This document shows positions 36,662 to 47,620 of a stretch of DNA of 64,000 nucleotides, piece by piece (position 1 is the first letter of the stretch; each line of letters starts with the position of its first letter). The notes beneath the pieces were generated by a model. The model was not told where the DNA came from. It searched no databases and saw only the letters and a list, made by a program, of their open reading frames with translations. Location: the NCBI GenBank assembly GCA_964020975.1, contig CAXHWN010002692.1, positions 41,201 through 105,200 of the forward strand, given 5' to 3'. This DNA is from Hermodice carunculata (taxonomy: Eukaryota > Annelida > Polychaeta > Eunicida > Amphinomidae). Position numbers and translations under genes: made by a program.

Positions 36662-36805
36662 CAGTGGTCCCCCTTCTTATAAGGCCATCCCACATGCAGC
36701 CAAAAAGTGGCCTTAATAGAAATACCATACTTTCTGCACCAGAATACTGGCCTTTCAAGAGGTGTGGGCTGTAGTGACAGGGGCCTTATAAGAGGGGGAC
36801 CACTG
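36662..36805. mobile_element. 144-bp TA-flanked MITE, same family as 19262
   Basis: CAGTGGTCCCCCTTCTTATA AGGCC and inverted CAGTGGTCCCCCTCTTATAA GGCC ends, flanked by TA (36660-36661 and 36806-36807). It carries the family's 'agaaataccatactttctgc' and 'gcagccaaaaagtggcctt' in inverted orientation relative to the 19262 copy, and is shorter by an internal deletion. Confidence 0.92.
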
Positions 36806-36807
36806 TA

Positions 36808-37015
36808 TAGAAACCCACCTGGCACGATCAGAGTGGAAGGAACTCTCTCCACTTGTTACCTGGGCCTAGAATCCAACCCTGGTCACAGAGGTTACAGGTG
36901 ATTGTGTTTCTGCTCAGCCAGTCATAAAGGTTACAGCACCAAGGCTAATGTGGATGGTACAAGACCAGACAACAGTCAGCCCCATCACTACACATGGACC
37001 AAACCCTGTGATGCC
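36808..37015. other. Unique spacer
   Basis: Carries 'cctgggcctagaatccaaccctgg'-like text of a possible dispersed repeat at 36855-36900; nothing else seen. Confidence 0.4.
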
Positions 37016-37835
37016 CTACTTAATCACCAGATACAATAAACTTTGTGCCAGCCTGCTTGATCATGAGATATCAATAAACTTTGTGACAGCCTACTTGATC
37101 ACAAGATATAATAAACTTTGTGACAGCCTACTTGATCATGAGATACAATAAACTTTGTTACAGCCTACTTGATCATGAGATACAATAAACTTTGTTACAG
37201 CCTGCTTGATCATGAGATACAATAAACTTTGTGACAGCCTACTTGATCACAAGATAAAATAAACTTTGTGACAGCCTACTTGATCACAAGATACAATAAA
37301 CTTTGTGACAGCCTACTTGATCACAAGATACAATAAACTTTGTGACAACCTACTTGATCACAAGATAAAATAAACTTTGTGACAGCCTACTTGATCACTA
37401 GATAAAATAAACTTTGTGACAACCTACTTGATCACAAGATACAATCAACTTTGTGACAGCCTACGTGATCACAAGATACAATAAACTTTGTGACAGCCTA
37501 CTTGATCACAAGATACAATAAACTTTGTGACAGCCTACTTGATCACAAGATAAAATAAACTTTGTGACAGCCTACTTGATCACTAGATACAATAAACTTT
37601 GTGACAACCTACTTGATCACAAGATACAATAAACTTTGTGACAGCCTACTTGATCACAAGATACAATAAACTTTGTGACAACCTACTTGATCACAAGATA
37701 CAATAAACTTTGTGACAACCTACTTGATCACAAGATACAATAAACTTTGTGACAGCCTATTTGATCACAAGATGGAATAAACCACGTGACAGTCTACCTC
37801 ATCACTAAATGGAATAAATTTTGTGATAGCCTCAG
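37016..37835. repeat. Minisatellite, 37-bp unit, 22 copies
   Basis: Unit TTGATCACAAGATACAATAA ACTTTGTGACAGCCTAC. Left copies have CATGAG, the body CACAAG, with scattered CACTAG, ATAAAATAA and CAACC variants recurring at intervals, suggesting block duplication. Both edges are the most diverged. Confidence 0.97.
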
Positions 37836-37837
37836 TC

Positions 37838-38078
37838 ATCGGTCATGTGGTCTGGGGGTTAGCCCTTTGGTCATGTGGTCCGAGGGTGAGCCCTTTGGTC
37901 ATGTGGTCTGGGGATAAGCCCTTTGGTCATGGTCGGGGGGGGTGAGCCCTTTGGCCATGTGGTCGGGGTGAGCCCTTTAGTCATGTGGTCTGGGGGTGAG
38001 CCCTTTGGTCATGTGATCTGGGGATGAGCCCTTTGGTCATGTGGTCTGGGGTGACCCCTTTAGTCATGTGGTACGGGG
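37838..38078. repeat. Minisatellite, 28-bp G-rich unit
   Basis: About nine copies of GGTCATGTGGTCTGGGGGTG AGCCCTTT, immediately adjoining the 37-bp array and ending in a run of G near 38078-38088. Confidence 0.93.
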
Positions 38079-38088
38079 GGGGGGGAGA

Positions 38089-38638
38089 GACACTGAGTGA
38101 GGATGAATCAAGCAAAAATTCTCACTTAACTCTCAAACCTTCAAAGGTTTGTACTTTTCATACACAGTCCATCATTTTCTGTATTAAAAAGATGAACCAA
38201 GAATATGAATTTCTCTACTGGGAAGAACAGTTTGTGTTAAAGATCTTCACATTTTTGTGTAATAATTTAACTTCACCTGCCATTTGTTTTTCGCATCTGA
38301 CATTACTCTATTTCCACATGACCTTCTGTTGAGAAACTGGTTAAAATATTGACCAACAAAAAACCCTACAAATTGAATTAGAATTGTTGATACAATTACT
38401 TGCAAATTTTTTATTGCAAACATTGATTGCCCTTTCAACCTTTTATCCCATGTTTGTACCTGCATTCCCTACAAACACCCATGTAATCCAGTTATGTGAT
38501 CTGCTTCTTCGTATTACATAGTTCATATGCTAATTAGCCATGTGTTGTTAGGGTAGCAATCAAGCCATCCACATAAAAAAAATACAGTTTGGAATCACTT
38601 TTTCATACATTTATTTCACTGTAAAATATGGGATAAAT
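38089..38638. other. Unique non-coding stretch
   Basis: Nothing recognisable. Confidence 0.55.
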
Positions 38639-38769
38639 ACAAACCATAGTTCGTTTGGGTATCTAGGCCCACAGAGCAGACTCGTGTGTTCTCTGGAGCA
38701 TGTACATCACTCCAAAGAAGACACTTGTCTGTTCTGTGGGCCCAGATACCCACAGGAGCTATACTTTGT
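38639..38769. mobile_element. Long hairpin, about 61-bp arms
   Basis: Left arm includes GGGTATCTAGGCCCACAGAG, right arm inverted GGGTATCTGGGCCCACAGAA. Pairing continues through CAGAC, GTGT, TTCT and TGGAG inward and through ACAAA, ATAG and TC outward. The loop is about 9 bases (atgtacatc). It could be a foldback MITE or a long hairpin RNA source; only one copy lies in the window. Confidence 0.8.
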
Positions 38770-39683
38770 TCAGGTATTCATTATCTTTTCCAAATCTTTT
38801 TTAATATTGATATGTCAAGGCTAGGACAGTTAGATGTGTTGATTCATAATGCTTAAAAAAGACCTACTGAATTAGGGACACTGTAACAGGAAAATTATTA
38901 ATCTACATTTTCACAGTGTAAATATTCATATAAGCAGTGCCAGTCCTGTAATCAGAGCAGGGTTTCTATCAACACCCCCTCTCTCCTTTTACAGTCACCC
39001 CCTGTTTCAATGTAGCAACCTTCCTGCTAGCTTATTAAACTTAGATTGTAGATAATGGTGTTTTAGAGCAGTATTATTTGGGTCTAAAATCAAGGGAAAG
39101 GCATTTCTGAGCAACGATACATTCAAGCTTGGGTGGATGAAGGCCGGGTCACATTAATCAGTACTAGATACACAGTGATTCTCAGACACAGGCTTGTAAG
39201 TGGAACCAATTATTAAATGGCAATGACGTCACCAGATGGAGTCTGGGCCGTAGAATAGACATAACTATAGATAACACAGATGCACTAAGTGATTGGAGGA
39301 ATTATGTTGAATGGAATATAACTGCAGACAGAGCAGATCTCTGTTCAATATAAACAATATCCTCCTTTATGTTACTGTCTATTTTTTTCACCACAGTTTA
39401 GTAGACGGACATTTTGCAATTCTCAGGCTGCTGTGAAATGCCATTAATATGGTCATCCCAATAGGGAACTTGATCACAGGATGGCAAATCCAGTAAGCGT
39501 ATTATATCCTTCTACATTGAAAGTAAAAACTGGTAAAAAGGCATTAGTGTTTTGTACTCTTTGTGAACCCCCTGCATTTACAATCTGGTACACAGTCAAT
39601 TGGAATGTCCCTTCTTCTGACTACCTCAAATGAATAAACAAAACAAAACCCAACCTACAATTAAACCTTGCAAAAACACAGTA
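38770..39683. other. Unique non-coding stretch
   Basis: Nothing recognisable. Confidence 0.55.
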
Positions 39684-39857
39684 CAGTGAAAACTTGTTAT
39701 AATGACACCATCTGTTCCCTTAGAAATGTGTCAGATAACTGAATATGTCAGTTTATTGAATCAAAAAACAAAGAAAATGAACTTTTTTCATTCAAAACTT
39801 GTGTCATTATAACTAATATGTCGGATATCTGAGTGTCATTATGGTGAGGTTTCACTG
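39684..39857. mobile_element. 174-bp TA-flanked MITE, third family
   Basis: Left end CAGTGAAAACTTGTTATAAT and inverted right end CAGTGAAACCTCACCATAAT, both followed by GACAC. TA flanks at 39682-39683 and 39858-39859. Interior contains 'tgtcagataactgaatatgtc' and an inverted counterpart near the right end. pogo/Tigger-like by termini and target. Confidence 0.9.
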
Positions 39858-40130
39858 TATTTCCAGGTGACTGAAATGCTGATCCTATATGCAAAACAAG
39901 CCCACTCAGATTACATTTTTGATGACAGTATTCTAAGTGGTCTATTCCTGCCTCCCATGACCCAAGTATAGATAGTTCTCCATCTGTGCACAGAACAAAA
40001 TGTAAATCAGATGTAAATTTTTCACCTATTTGATATTCAGCGTTTATGAATTCCAGTTTACAATTGATTCATTTATTATATTTGGTAAAATTCTGCAGCC
40101 AATCACCAGCAACACAACAGAGGCATTGTG

Positions 40131-40852
40131 TAATATCCTTATGGCTAAAACAATGCACATCTGTGCATATAGCCCAACAGAGGTATTCAGCCATGTCCAT
40201 ATGGCTAAATTAATGCATATCCCTCCATCTAGCATGACCGAGGCATTCAGCCATGTCCATATGGCTAAATTAATGCATACCCCCCCATCCAGCATGACCG
40301 AGGCATTCAGCCATGTCCATAAGGCTAAATTAATGCATACCCCTCCATCTAGCATGACTGAGACATTCAGCCATGTCCATGTGGCTAAATTAATGCATAC
40401 CCCTCCATCTAGCATGACCAAGACATTCAGCCATGTCCATATGGCTAAATTAATGCATACCCCTCCATCTAGCATGACCAAGACATTCAGCCATGTCCTT
40501 GTGGCTAAATTAATGTATACCCCTCCATCTAGCATGACCGAGGCATTCAGCCATATGCATATGGCTAAATTAATGTATACCCCTCCATCTAGCATGACCG
40601 AGGCATTCAGCCATATGCATATGGCTAAATTAATGCATACCCCTCCATCTAGCATGACTGAGACATTCAGCCATGTCCATGTGGCTAAATTAATGCATAC
40701 CCCTCCATCTAGCATGACCGAGACATTCAGCCATGTCCATAAGGCTAAATTAATGCATACCCCTCCATCTAGCATGACCGAGGCATTCAGCCATATGCAT
40801 ATGGCTAAATTTATGTATACCCCTCCATATAGCTTGATGTCCATATGGCTCA
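40131..40852. repeat. Minisatellite, 60-bp unit, 12 copies
   Basis: Unit CATGTCCATATGGCTAAATT AATGCATACCCCTCCATCTA GCATGACCGAGGCATTCAGC. Both strands stay open (40030-40857 plus, 40044-40853 minus) because the period is a multiple of three. Variants cluster in blocks: two adjacent copies share CATATGCATATGG with TTAATGTATAC. Confidence 0.97.
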
Positions 40853-42351
40853 AATAAAGTTGGAAGGTTTTGATTCATGTCCTTTGGATGGAACCAAATC
40901 ACATGTAAGCTAATTACATACACATCTAACAAAACCATTAAAAATCAAATGCAGGAAAATGGTGATTTCCTCCTATTAGATACATAATCCCAATTTCAAA
41001 ATTTTGAATATGAAACTGTTATGCTCCTTAATGAAGGATGGAGCATGGAGGAAAATAATGTTAATTATAATGTGGTTGAAAATACATGTATATATTGAAT
41101 CAGCTTTAAGTGAGTTTCCTCATATGTTAAGATAAATTTACCCATAATTAGAATGCACCAAAGAGCACCATTTTCCCTTTTACTTTGTAAAATGTTCCTA
41201 CCATGGGAGAAGAGGCAGCGACCCCCCCCCCCCCCCCCCCCATTCAGTTGTGGTCTCGTTTTCCCAATCAATACACATTCAAACCCGATTTTAAAAAATC
41301 CGAGAACTGTCCCGGCAACAAGAGCCTGAACACCAGTCAGTGCACTCTGTTTGGGGCCAGTCAGAATTTTCACATATTATTAGTGGGTATCCAGGAAATA
41401 CTCTTCTCTTCAGACCCCCCCCCCCCCCCCCCCCGATTTAGTATGTCAAAAATGCTGGGGGGGAGGAATTCTATAAACAAAATTTTCAGATAAAACCTAG
41501 TGTTCTGACCAATTTTACTTTAGACACTATAATTTATTTTTTCATGTTCTTCAGATAAAGCTATTTAGTTCTACTCTCATCAATTTTTCTTTTTTTAGGT
41601 ATTTTAATAGTCAATTAATTTTATAACAAAAGATTATGCATTTCAAGCCTTGCACAGCAGTGCCATTTAGTGGTGCCTTTAAGAACTTGGAGTGACAGTG
41701 CACGTTTACCATTGAGACTTCAAGAGTTAAATCCACACACTTTTGGAGCTTAATCTTCATATATTTGAAAGTATTCAGTAAAGTTTTGTGCAGGGAACAC
41801 AAAGACTGGACTATTATACAACAAGTCAGACATTCTGAAGGGATGATGAAGCTTTCAAAAATTCAGTTTTTTGGGAACCCTCTTTATGGCCTATCATGTT
41901 AATTATTTTCTGTATTCTTTGTAACATTATGCTGAGAACCACTGCAAACTTTATGCATGAAGCATTTCTGTCTAGTGCATGGATAAATTTGCACTTTAAC
42001 TGATTGTTATGTCTACTTGCAGAGTTGTTTAAAGATCATAGGTTTCATTTGAAGTCCTGAAAAGGCCTACTTTTTAATAATCATCAATGAAAATAATCAG
42101 CAGTTTCAAAGAATACATTTGGTCTTAATCCAAGTGTACACTTGTGAAAATGAATCTGAAAATTTTGACTGGCCCTTGTGTGTACAGAAAATGATCATTA
42201 TTACATCACCATAACTATGACCTTCTGGCACAAAAACACCTGTCAACAGGCAAATCTTGACCCATTCTTTGAATGATCAAGGTGTCCCTGGGAGACAAGT
42301 CCCAAACTCCTTTAAGCAATTCCAGAACTTTTATGTTATATACAGCTCCAA
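40853..42351. other. Unique stretch with two long C tracts
   Basis: C tracts of 20 at 41222-41241 and 41415-41434, less than 200 bp apart. Otherwise low-copy. I looked here for downstream exons of the G-alpha gene and found none. Confidence 0.6.
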
Positions 42352-42690
42352 CGCTGGCAGGCCTATGGTATATATCCAGACAGGCTCAGTACTGTAGGGA
42401 TTCATGTACCTATCTGTATCCATCCAGACAGGCTCAGTACTCTAGGGATTCATGAACCTGTCTGTATCTATCCAGACAGGCTCAGCACTGTAGGGATCTA
42501 TGTACCTATTGTTATCTACCCATATTGGTTCAATGTTGTAGAGATGTTGTACCTATTAGCATCTGTCCAGCTAGGTTTAGTACACTAGGGATTCATCTAC
42601 CAATTGGTACGGGCCTAGATAGGTTCAAAACTTTGGAGATTCAAGTAACTATTGTTGTCTATCCACATTGGTCTGTAAGAATTCATGTAT
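42352..42690. repeat. Minisatellite, 48-bp unit, decaying rightward
   Basis: Unit TATCCAGACAGGCTCAGTAC TGTAGGGATTCATGTACCTA TCTGTATC. The first three copies are similar; later ones to 42690 are progressively diverged. Only about 320 bp from the G-alpha exon. Confidence 0.88.
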
Positions 42691-43009
42691 TCATCTGATA
42701 ATATTGTTGCACTATGCAATGGTGGGAGAAATATCATTTCAGGCTGGATTTGCAGTTCTTTGAATCCTTCTTTCTTTAACCAGTATCCCAGTCGTTCGTG
42801 ATAATACGTGACATATAAAATTCTTGAGATACTTGATGTTCAAAATATGTTACAAATGAATGCAACAAATTGGGGGGCTGCATCAAACAGCAGAAGATCT
42901 TCACCATCATGTTTAATCATACCAGTTGGTCAGTGTTATGGCAGCACGATTTAGTTTTTGTGGTTGTTGTGGTGTAGCAATTTGGGGGAAATGTTTTAAA
43001 TTGACTCAC

Positions 43010-43151
43010 CTCTCGTTCATTATCCCCAAAGGCGATGTTTAGCGTGCCCATGGCTCGTATAATCGCCACGAGTGACTGGATTGTATTGCTGTACACCACG
43101 GGCTTGAACTGTTTATTATCCTCAGTTGTGAAACCACCCTCGTGAATAATT
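43010..43151 (-). CDS. Internal exon of a G-protein alpha subunit, Gi/Go class
   Basis: This exon encodes part of a heterotrimeric G-protein alpha subunit, the GTP-binding switch that couples membrane receptors to effectors. Read on the minus strand, it follows an acceptor (tttatgtag) and ends at a consensus donor, GAG|GTGAGT. It holds one base of a split codon plus 47 codons: [15 protein letters not shown], then [15 protein letters not shown], then [17 protein letters not shown]. The IIHE start and [11 protein letters not shown] are hallmarks of Gi/Go proteins; the segment spans linker 1 and the first helix of the helical domain (about residues 54-101). Its 142-bp length and phases equal those of vertebrate Gi/Go exon 3. 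Against remembered sequences it fits Go best ([12 protein letters not shown] and the NERE ending), but FGD is Gi-like, so the subtype is not settled. No stop or frameshift. Exon 2 (P-loop) and later exons were not found, so the flanking introns are large. Confidence 0.96.
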
Positions 43152-43605
43152 CTACATAAATACAGGAAGAAAACGTATCAGAAAGCAGCAGAAGAACGTT
43201 GCATAGAAGCATGTTTAAAATATTTTATTTTGCGGGGAACTTTAAACATTTTAGTGTAATTTTCGAACCAAAAAGTAAGTATTTGCACAAGCACAATGGT
43301 GAATATAGCACTGATACAGACTGGCCTTTCAAACGTTTGCTTGGCATATGAACTCACATCAAACAGTAAACATCTAAGTTTCATATGAAGTATCGAATCA
43401 TGTGACATGTAACAATGCTAATTGCGTGCATCGCTGTATCATATATTGGCCAAAATACATGTATCCCTTTTCCTTATTATTATAATATTACCCGCGTTTT
43501 ATTTCGCAAAATATGTGACCGTTGCATTTCACCATAATGGTACATTGTGATTGCTTCAGGTTACTGTAACTTACAAGGACTAAAACCATAATTACAAAAA
43601 GTCTC
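43152..43605. other. Presumed intron upstream of the G-alpha exon
   Basis: Low-copy AT-rich sequence adjoining the acceptor. I searched minus-strand text from here to the right edge for the 43-bp P-loop exon (GESGKST...KQMK) and did not find it. Confidence 0.6.

Positions 43606-43701
<96 letters not shown>
43606..43701. repeat. (AAT)n microsatellite
   Basis: About 32 uninterrupted AAT units. Similar AAT arrays at 49007-49130 and 57239-57330. Confidence 0.98.
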
Positions 43702-43702
<1 letters not shown>

Positions 43703-45093
43703 TGTCATTCACTGTCCATGTGTTCTTGCCAACAGTTATGAGTTGAATTTCTCCAATGACGCTGGGACTTGTTTTTTGTAAGTCCTGCATAAAAGGGCAG
43801 CATAAATGAGTATCAGCCACAGGCAATGGTTTACCCCCATTACTTCAATGTTCTCTGCAGCCTAAAATAGGAATTTACATCAACGGGCTATTGTTTCAAA
43901 GTGACTGCCTGCTAGTTTTAGGAATGGGTACAACAACGCGTGCAACACCTTCGGTCACACATATCACAAGGTATATGTAACTTTGAATTATTACTTGGAT
44001 GTCGAGCAGCGTTTGTCGGTAGCCTGCGCTTGTCGACAGGGTCTGTTTGGCGTGTGAAGATTAACGATACCGAGAGACGTATTTCAGATAGAGTAAAATT
44101 CTCAGGTTGATACGGCCAGGGACCTGCTATTAAGTCTATAACACGACCCTGATACGTTCTTTTTCAACATTAATGCTTGTGCGAAACGCATTCTGGTAAA
44201 ATTGGAAATGGAATTCTTTAATTGTTTCTGCATATATATTTAGACGTGATGTTTTTGAAGCTTCCTCTAATTTGCGTAATATAGATATAATCACATGTAA
44301 ACATTTTGAAGCTCCACATAATTGAAAACTGTTCAAGCATTGCATGATGCATCGTTTAATACCTTATTGGTCTTGAAATCGTGCTTTTTCATCAGGGAGA
44401 GTAAACTCTCCAATTGCAGTGGGTATATCACGTGATGCTGATGGTAGCTTTCTGGTCAAATACAGAAAACCTGATTCATTAATCTCTTGAGCCTCAACCG
44501 TATGAAATTCTGTTTATAAATTGATTCATATACGGACAAGACAGACTGCAAAATGAAGGGATTGTATTTTTAGAATAAAATAAAAACATGGACCATGAAA
44601 AGCGCTTTCTGTTGGCATGCTCGTAAAGTACTCTGAACACATTACAACTACGCGATTTGCAGCATGACTATAGAATTTGTAAATGGAATAAACTTCCAAT
44701 ATATATGGAATCTGAGGGCTTTTAGCGTAAGTAATATTTCAAATTTATAGCTCGTATTCACCCAATTCCTTTAATCATATATATGGTATATATGTTAAGT
44801 CTTTTATTTCATATGTTTTGCATTTACAAGCAAGCGCTAATCAAAGTATCTTTTTATACATGCTATATCAGTACCGTTTTACGTTCTTATTGCCTTTCAT
44901 TCTTTCATGTGGGTTCTTTATTTTGTCGAGACAAGCGGCCGCTTTCACAGACACACTTCCAGGTATTCCATGCTCCAACACGTTCTGCTGAAGACCTGTT
45001 ATTATCTTTCACCTTTTTTTTTCAAATTAATGACAGTCTGAGACATTCCTCAGTTACCGGTCTCTTAACCTCTTTTACTAATATAACGATAAT
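43702..45093. other. Unique stretch, relatively CpG-containing
   Basis: No tandem repeats. Open frames here (for example minus 44136-44345) have no recognisable homology or good splice sites. Confidence 0.5.
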
Positions 45094-45259
45094 AGGATTT
45101 TGGAGGGCGTTACACTTTTTCACTGGCCCGACATCAATGATTAGTAGCCCGACACGGTCATTAGCGCCCGAGCAAAGCGAGGCCGAGGGTTCTAATGACA
45201 GTGAATGGCTGCTAGTCATTGATGTCGGGCCAGTGAACAAGTGTTACACCCGACAAAAT
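45094..45259. mobile_element. Foldback element with nested inner hairpin
   Basis: Outer arms (45109-45149 and 45207-45246) are inverted copies with about five mismatches in 41 bp, including CACTGGCCCGACATCAATGA. Similarity continues outward through GATTTTG and GGG. The interior forms a second hairpin, GTCATTAG ... CTAATGAC, around CGAGCAAAGCGAGG. About 166 bp. The CCCGAGCAAAGCGAGG-type core is GC-rich against an AT-rich setting. Likely a MITE; target-site duplication unresolved. Confidence 0.8.
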
Positions 45260-45413
45260 CACGTCATTACAACATAAAACAAAAATAGCGGGCCACTAAT
45301 GCACTAGCACATGGATCGAACGGGTAATGCATAGTGCTACGGGGTTTTACCGTGTGAGCAAAATAGAACTAGTCTAGTCGAGAACGTCCTACCGAGCAGT
45401 AATAATATATTAT

Positions 45414-45495
45414 GGCAACCTCTTCTACTAATATGCTGTGGCAGCCTCTTTTACTACCACACTATGGTAACCTCTTTCACTAATATACGATGGCA
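45414..45495. repeat. Short tandem repeat, 26-bp unit, 3 copies
   Basis: Unit like GGCAACCTCTTYTACTAATA TRCTGT. A related unit (taacctcttttactaatata) lies at 45065-45085, just left of the foldback element at 45094, so that element may have landed in a once longer array. Confidence 0.75.
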
Positions 45496-45639
45496 AAGTT
45501 GCGATCAACAAAAGGAGGTGAACCTGTTCACCGGCCGACGAAAAGAGCATCTGGCGACATTCTGGCTTTGTTATTTGCTTTGTAAGCTTTTCACACCTGT
45601 TGCTATCTCTTTGTGTATCTATATAATATATATATGAGG

Positions 45640-45756
<117 letters not shown>

Positions 45757-45959
45757 TTACAAAATTCCTCTTGTTCTGGTTGAGTATGTGCTTGCAATGT
45801 CGATACAAGAATAAAAATATAGGTGGGAAAAGCTGGAGATACCCGATATGCATCATGTTTTTGTGGGGTTGGGTGGGGTTGTTTGTTGTTTTTTGTTGTT
45901 GTTGTTTTTTTTTTTGTAATATACAGGTTTTGCTTTCAGAAGTTTCATAATTTTGCCTT

Positions 45960-46206
45960 TTAACTCTTTCAATGCCAACTTCGACTGAACATAATTCGAA
46001 CTGGGCATAATTATAATAAGGATACTAGATTCATATTCGTCGTGAAAAGACCTTTGATTCAAGTAGCAACATGCCTATAGTTCTAGACAATATAATGGTC
46101 TTGGTCAACAACTGTCCTCGGCGCGCTTTGGGCGCATTGCATTGCGCCCAAAGCGCGCCGAGGACAGCTGTTGACTCAGTCCAAAACGTGGCACTGAAAG
46201 AGTTAA
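45960..46206. mobile_element. TTAA MITE, hairpin subfamily, near-intact
   Basis: 247 bp including both TTAA (45960-45963, 46203-46206). Ends TTAACTCTTTCAATGCCAAC and inverted TTAACTCTTTCAGTGCCAC. The central hairpin has 31-bp arms with one mismatch, for example CCTCGGCGCGCTTTGGGCGC on the left and its complement on the right. Immediately right, a 25-bp segment (gtgtattttacgttcgta with aaagagttaa) is duplicated in tandem. Confidence 0.93.
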
Positions 46207-47470
46207 GTGTATTTTACGTTCGTAAAGAGTTAAGTGTATTTTACGTTCGTATCTTCTTCATATTAGAATTATGAACTCTCAGATATGTTCAAATGAAATG
46301 AAATAAATGCACCAAATAATAATGATTTTATATGTGCATACAATGCAGGACACTGTTCGCACATTTCCGTACTAAGCGTCTTGCAACTAACTGAATGTTG
46401 ACTATAATAACCATTTTTGGTATACAGGTTGATAAGAGATAATAACAAACTGGCCTGCATCAAGTTTAATGCTATCGTTTAAACCACAGTTCAGAGCAAT
46501 AATGTTGTACCGCCCCTCCACGTGGATTACCAGCAAAACTGGAACACAAGTCGTTTTGTACCGGTTTCAAGTAAATACAGTTAAATTAAGTTATATTGAT
46601 TACTGTGTAGGACGCACTTTGGCAATGAATAATTTAAAAGACTTATTGAGAATTATTTGAACAATGAAATTTCCCATATAGATGATGCTGATCCGCCTTC
46701 CCTCGTACAAAAATTGCGTGACCTATCATTGATTTTCATCTTTTTCTCACTCTTTGTCTGATATGTCCAGACAAAGTGGTTGTCTATGTATTGAATGTGG
46801 CAAAAGCGTGATTGTGTGTTTGGCAACCCGAAATGCAAGCGGGTCTTAACCGTTTTTCGTTTTTTGTTTTTGTTTTTGTTTTTGTTTTTGTTTAGGGGGG
46901 TGGTTTTGATTTTGGTTTTGGTTTGGTTTTTTGTTGTTGTTGTTTTTTGTTTTGTTTTGTTTTGTTTTGTGATACATGGACTGCAGTTTTCCGCTTTCGT
47001 GTGTCCTTGTTCAATGTGCAGTACGTTTGCTGTTGGTTTGTCATTGACTGTGCTCGTCCATAAGTTTTAACTTTAATTACTTGAATTCTACCTTCTTGCT
47101 TGCCATTAAAGTCGTGTGTGTGTGTGGGGGGCGGTCTAAAATTTCACAGGGACCCATCACATGTCTGCGCGATCGTGCTTTGATGTTCATAGCAATGCGA
47201 AAGTGATATTCCACAGCGTTTGCGTGATATTACCATGTTTTAAATGAAAGTCATAGGGTTAGGTGTCAAATACACGGGAAGTTCAAACTGTAAGCGTACA
47301 CTTTCCTCAGATTTCTTACTGCGTAAACCAGTGAACTTTTCAAATCTGTTTGTACAAAGGCTATTCAAATGACAATAACATGACTGTATACCTGCACTTT
47401 CACATTGCGTCGGTTTGCATCTTAACAATCAGTGAAAGTACCAGCGACGTGCACCTGGTAACTACATGTA
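46207..47470. other. Unique stretch with T/G simple sequence
   Basis: A (TTTTTG)n/(TTTTG)n tract lies at 46855-46970 and a short GT-G tract at 47115-47133. No exon supported. Confidence 0.55.
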
Positions 47471-47472
47471 GG

Positions 47473-47620
47473 CCTACATATGTATAGCCATGTTACGTTG
47501 TGTACCCAGGCCTACATATGTATAGCCATGTTACGTTGTGTACCCAGGCCTACATATGTATAGCCATGTTACGTTGTGTACCCAGGCCTATATATGTATA
47601 GCCATGTTACGTTGTGTACG
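47473..47620. repeat. Minisatellite, 38-bp unit, 4 copies
   Basis: Unit GGCCTACATATGTATAGCCA TGTTACGTTGTGTACCCA. The four copies are nearly identical, hence young. Confidence 0.96.

Noticed and set aside
37016-37835. CRISPR-like array (regular 37-bp period)
   Set aside because: There are no spacers; the whole unit repeats. The setting is eukaryotic.
40030-40857. About 270-residue frames on both strands as genes
   Set aside because: Created by a 60-bp tandem unit with stop-free frames on both strands.
44136-44345. 70-codon minus frame near the G-alpha exon
   Set aside because: It does not match the G-alpha N-terminus or P-loop exon and lacks splice signals.
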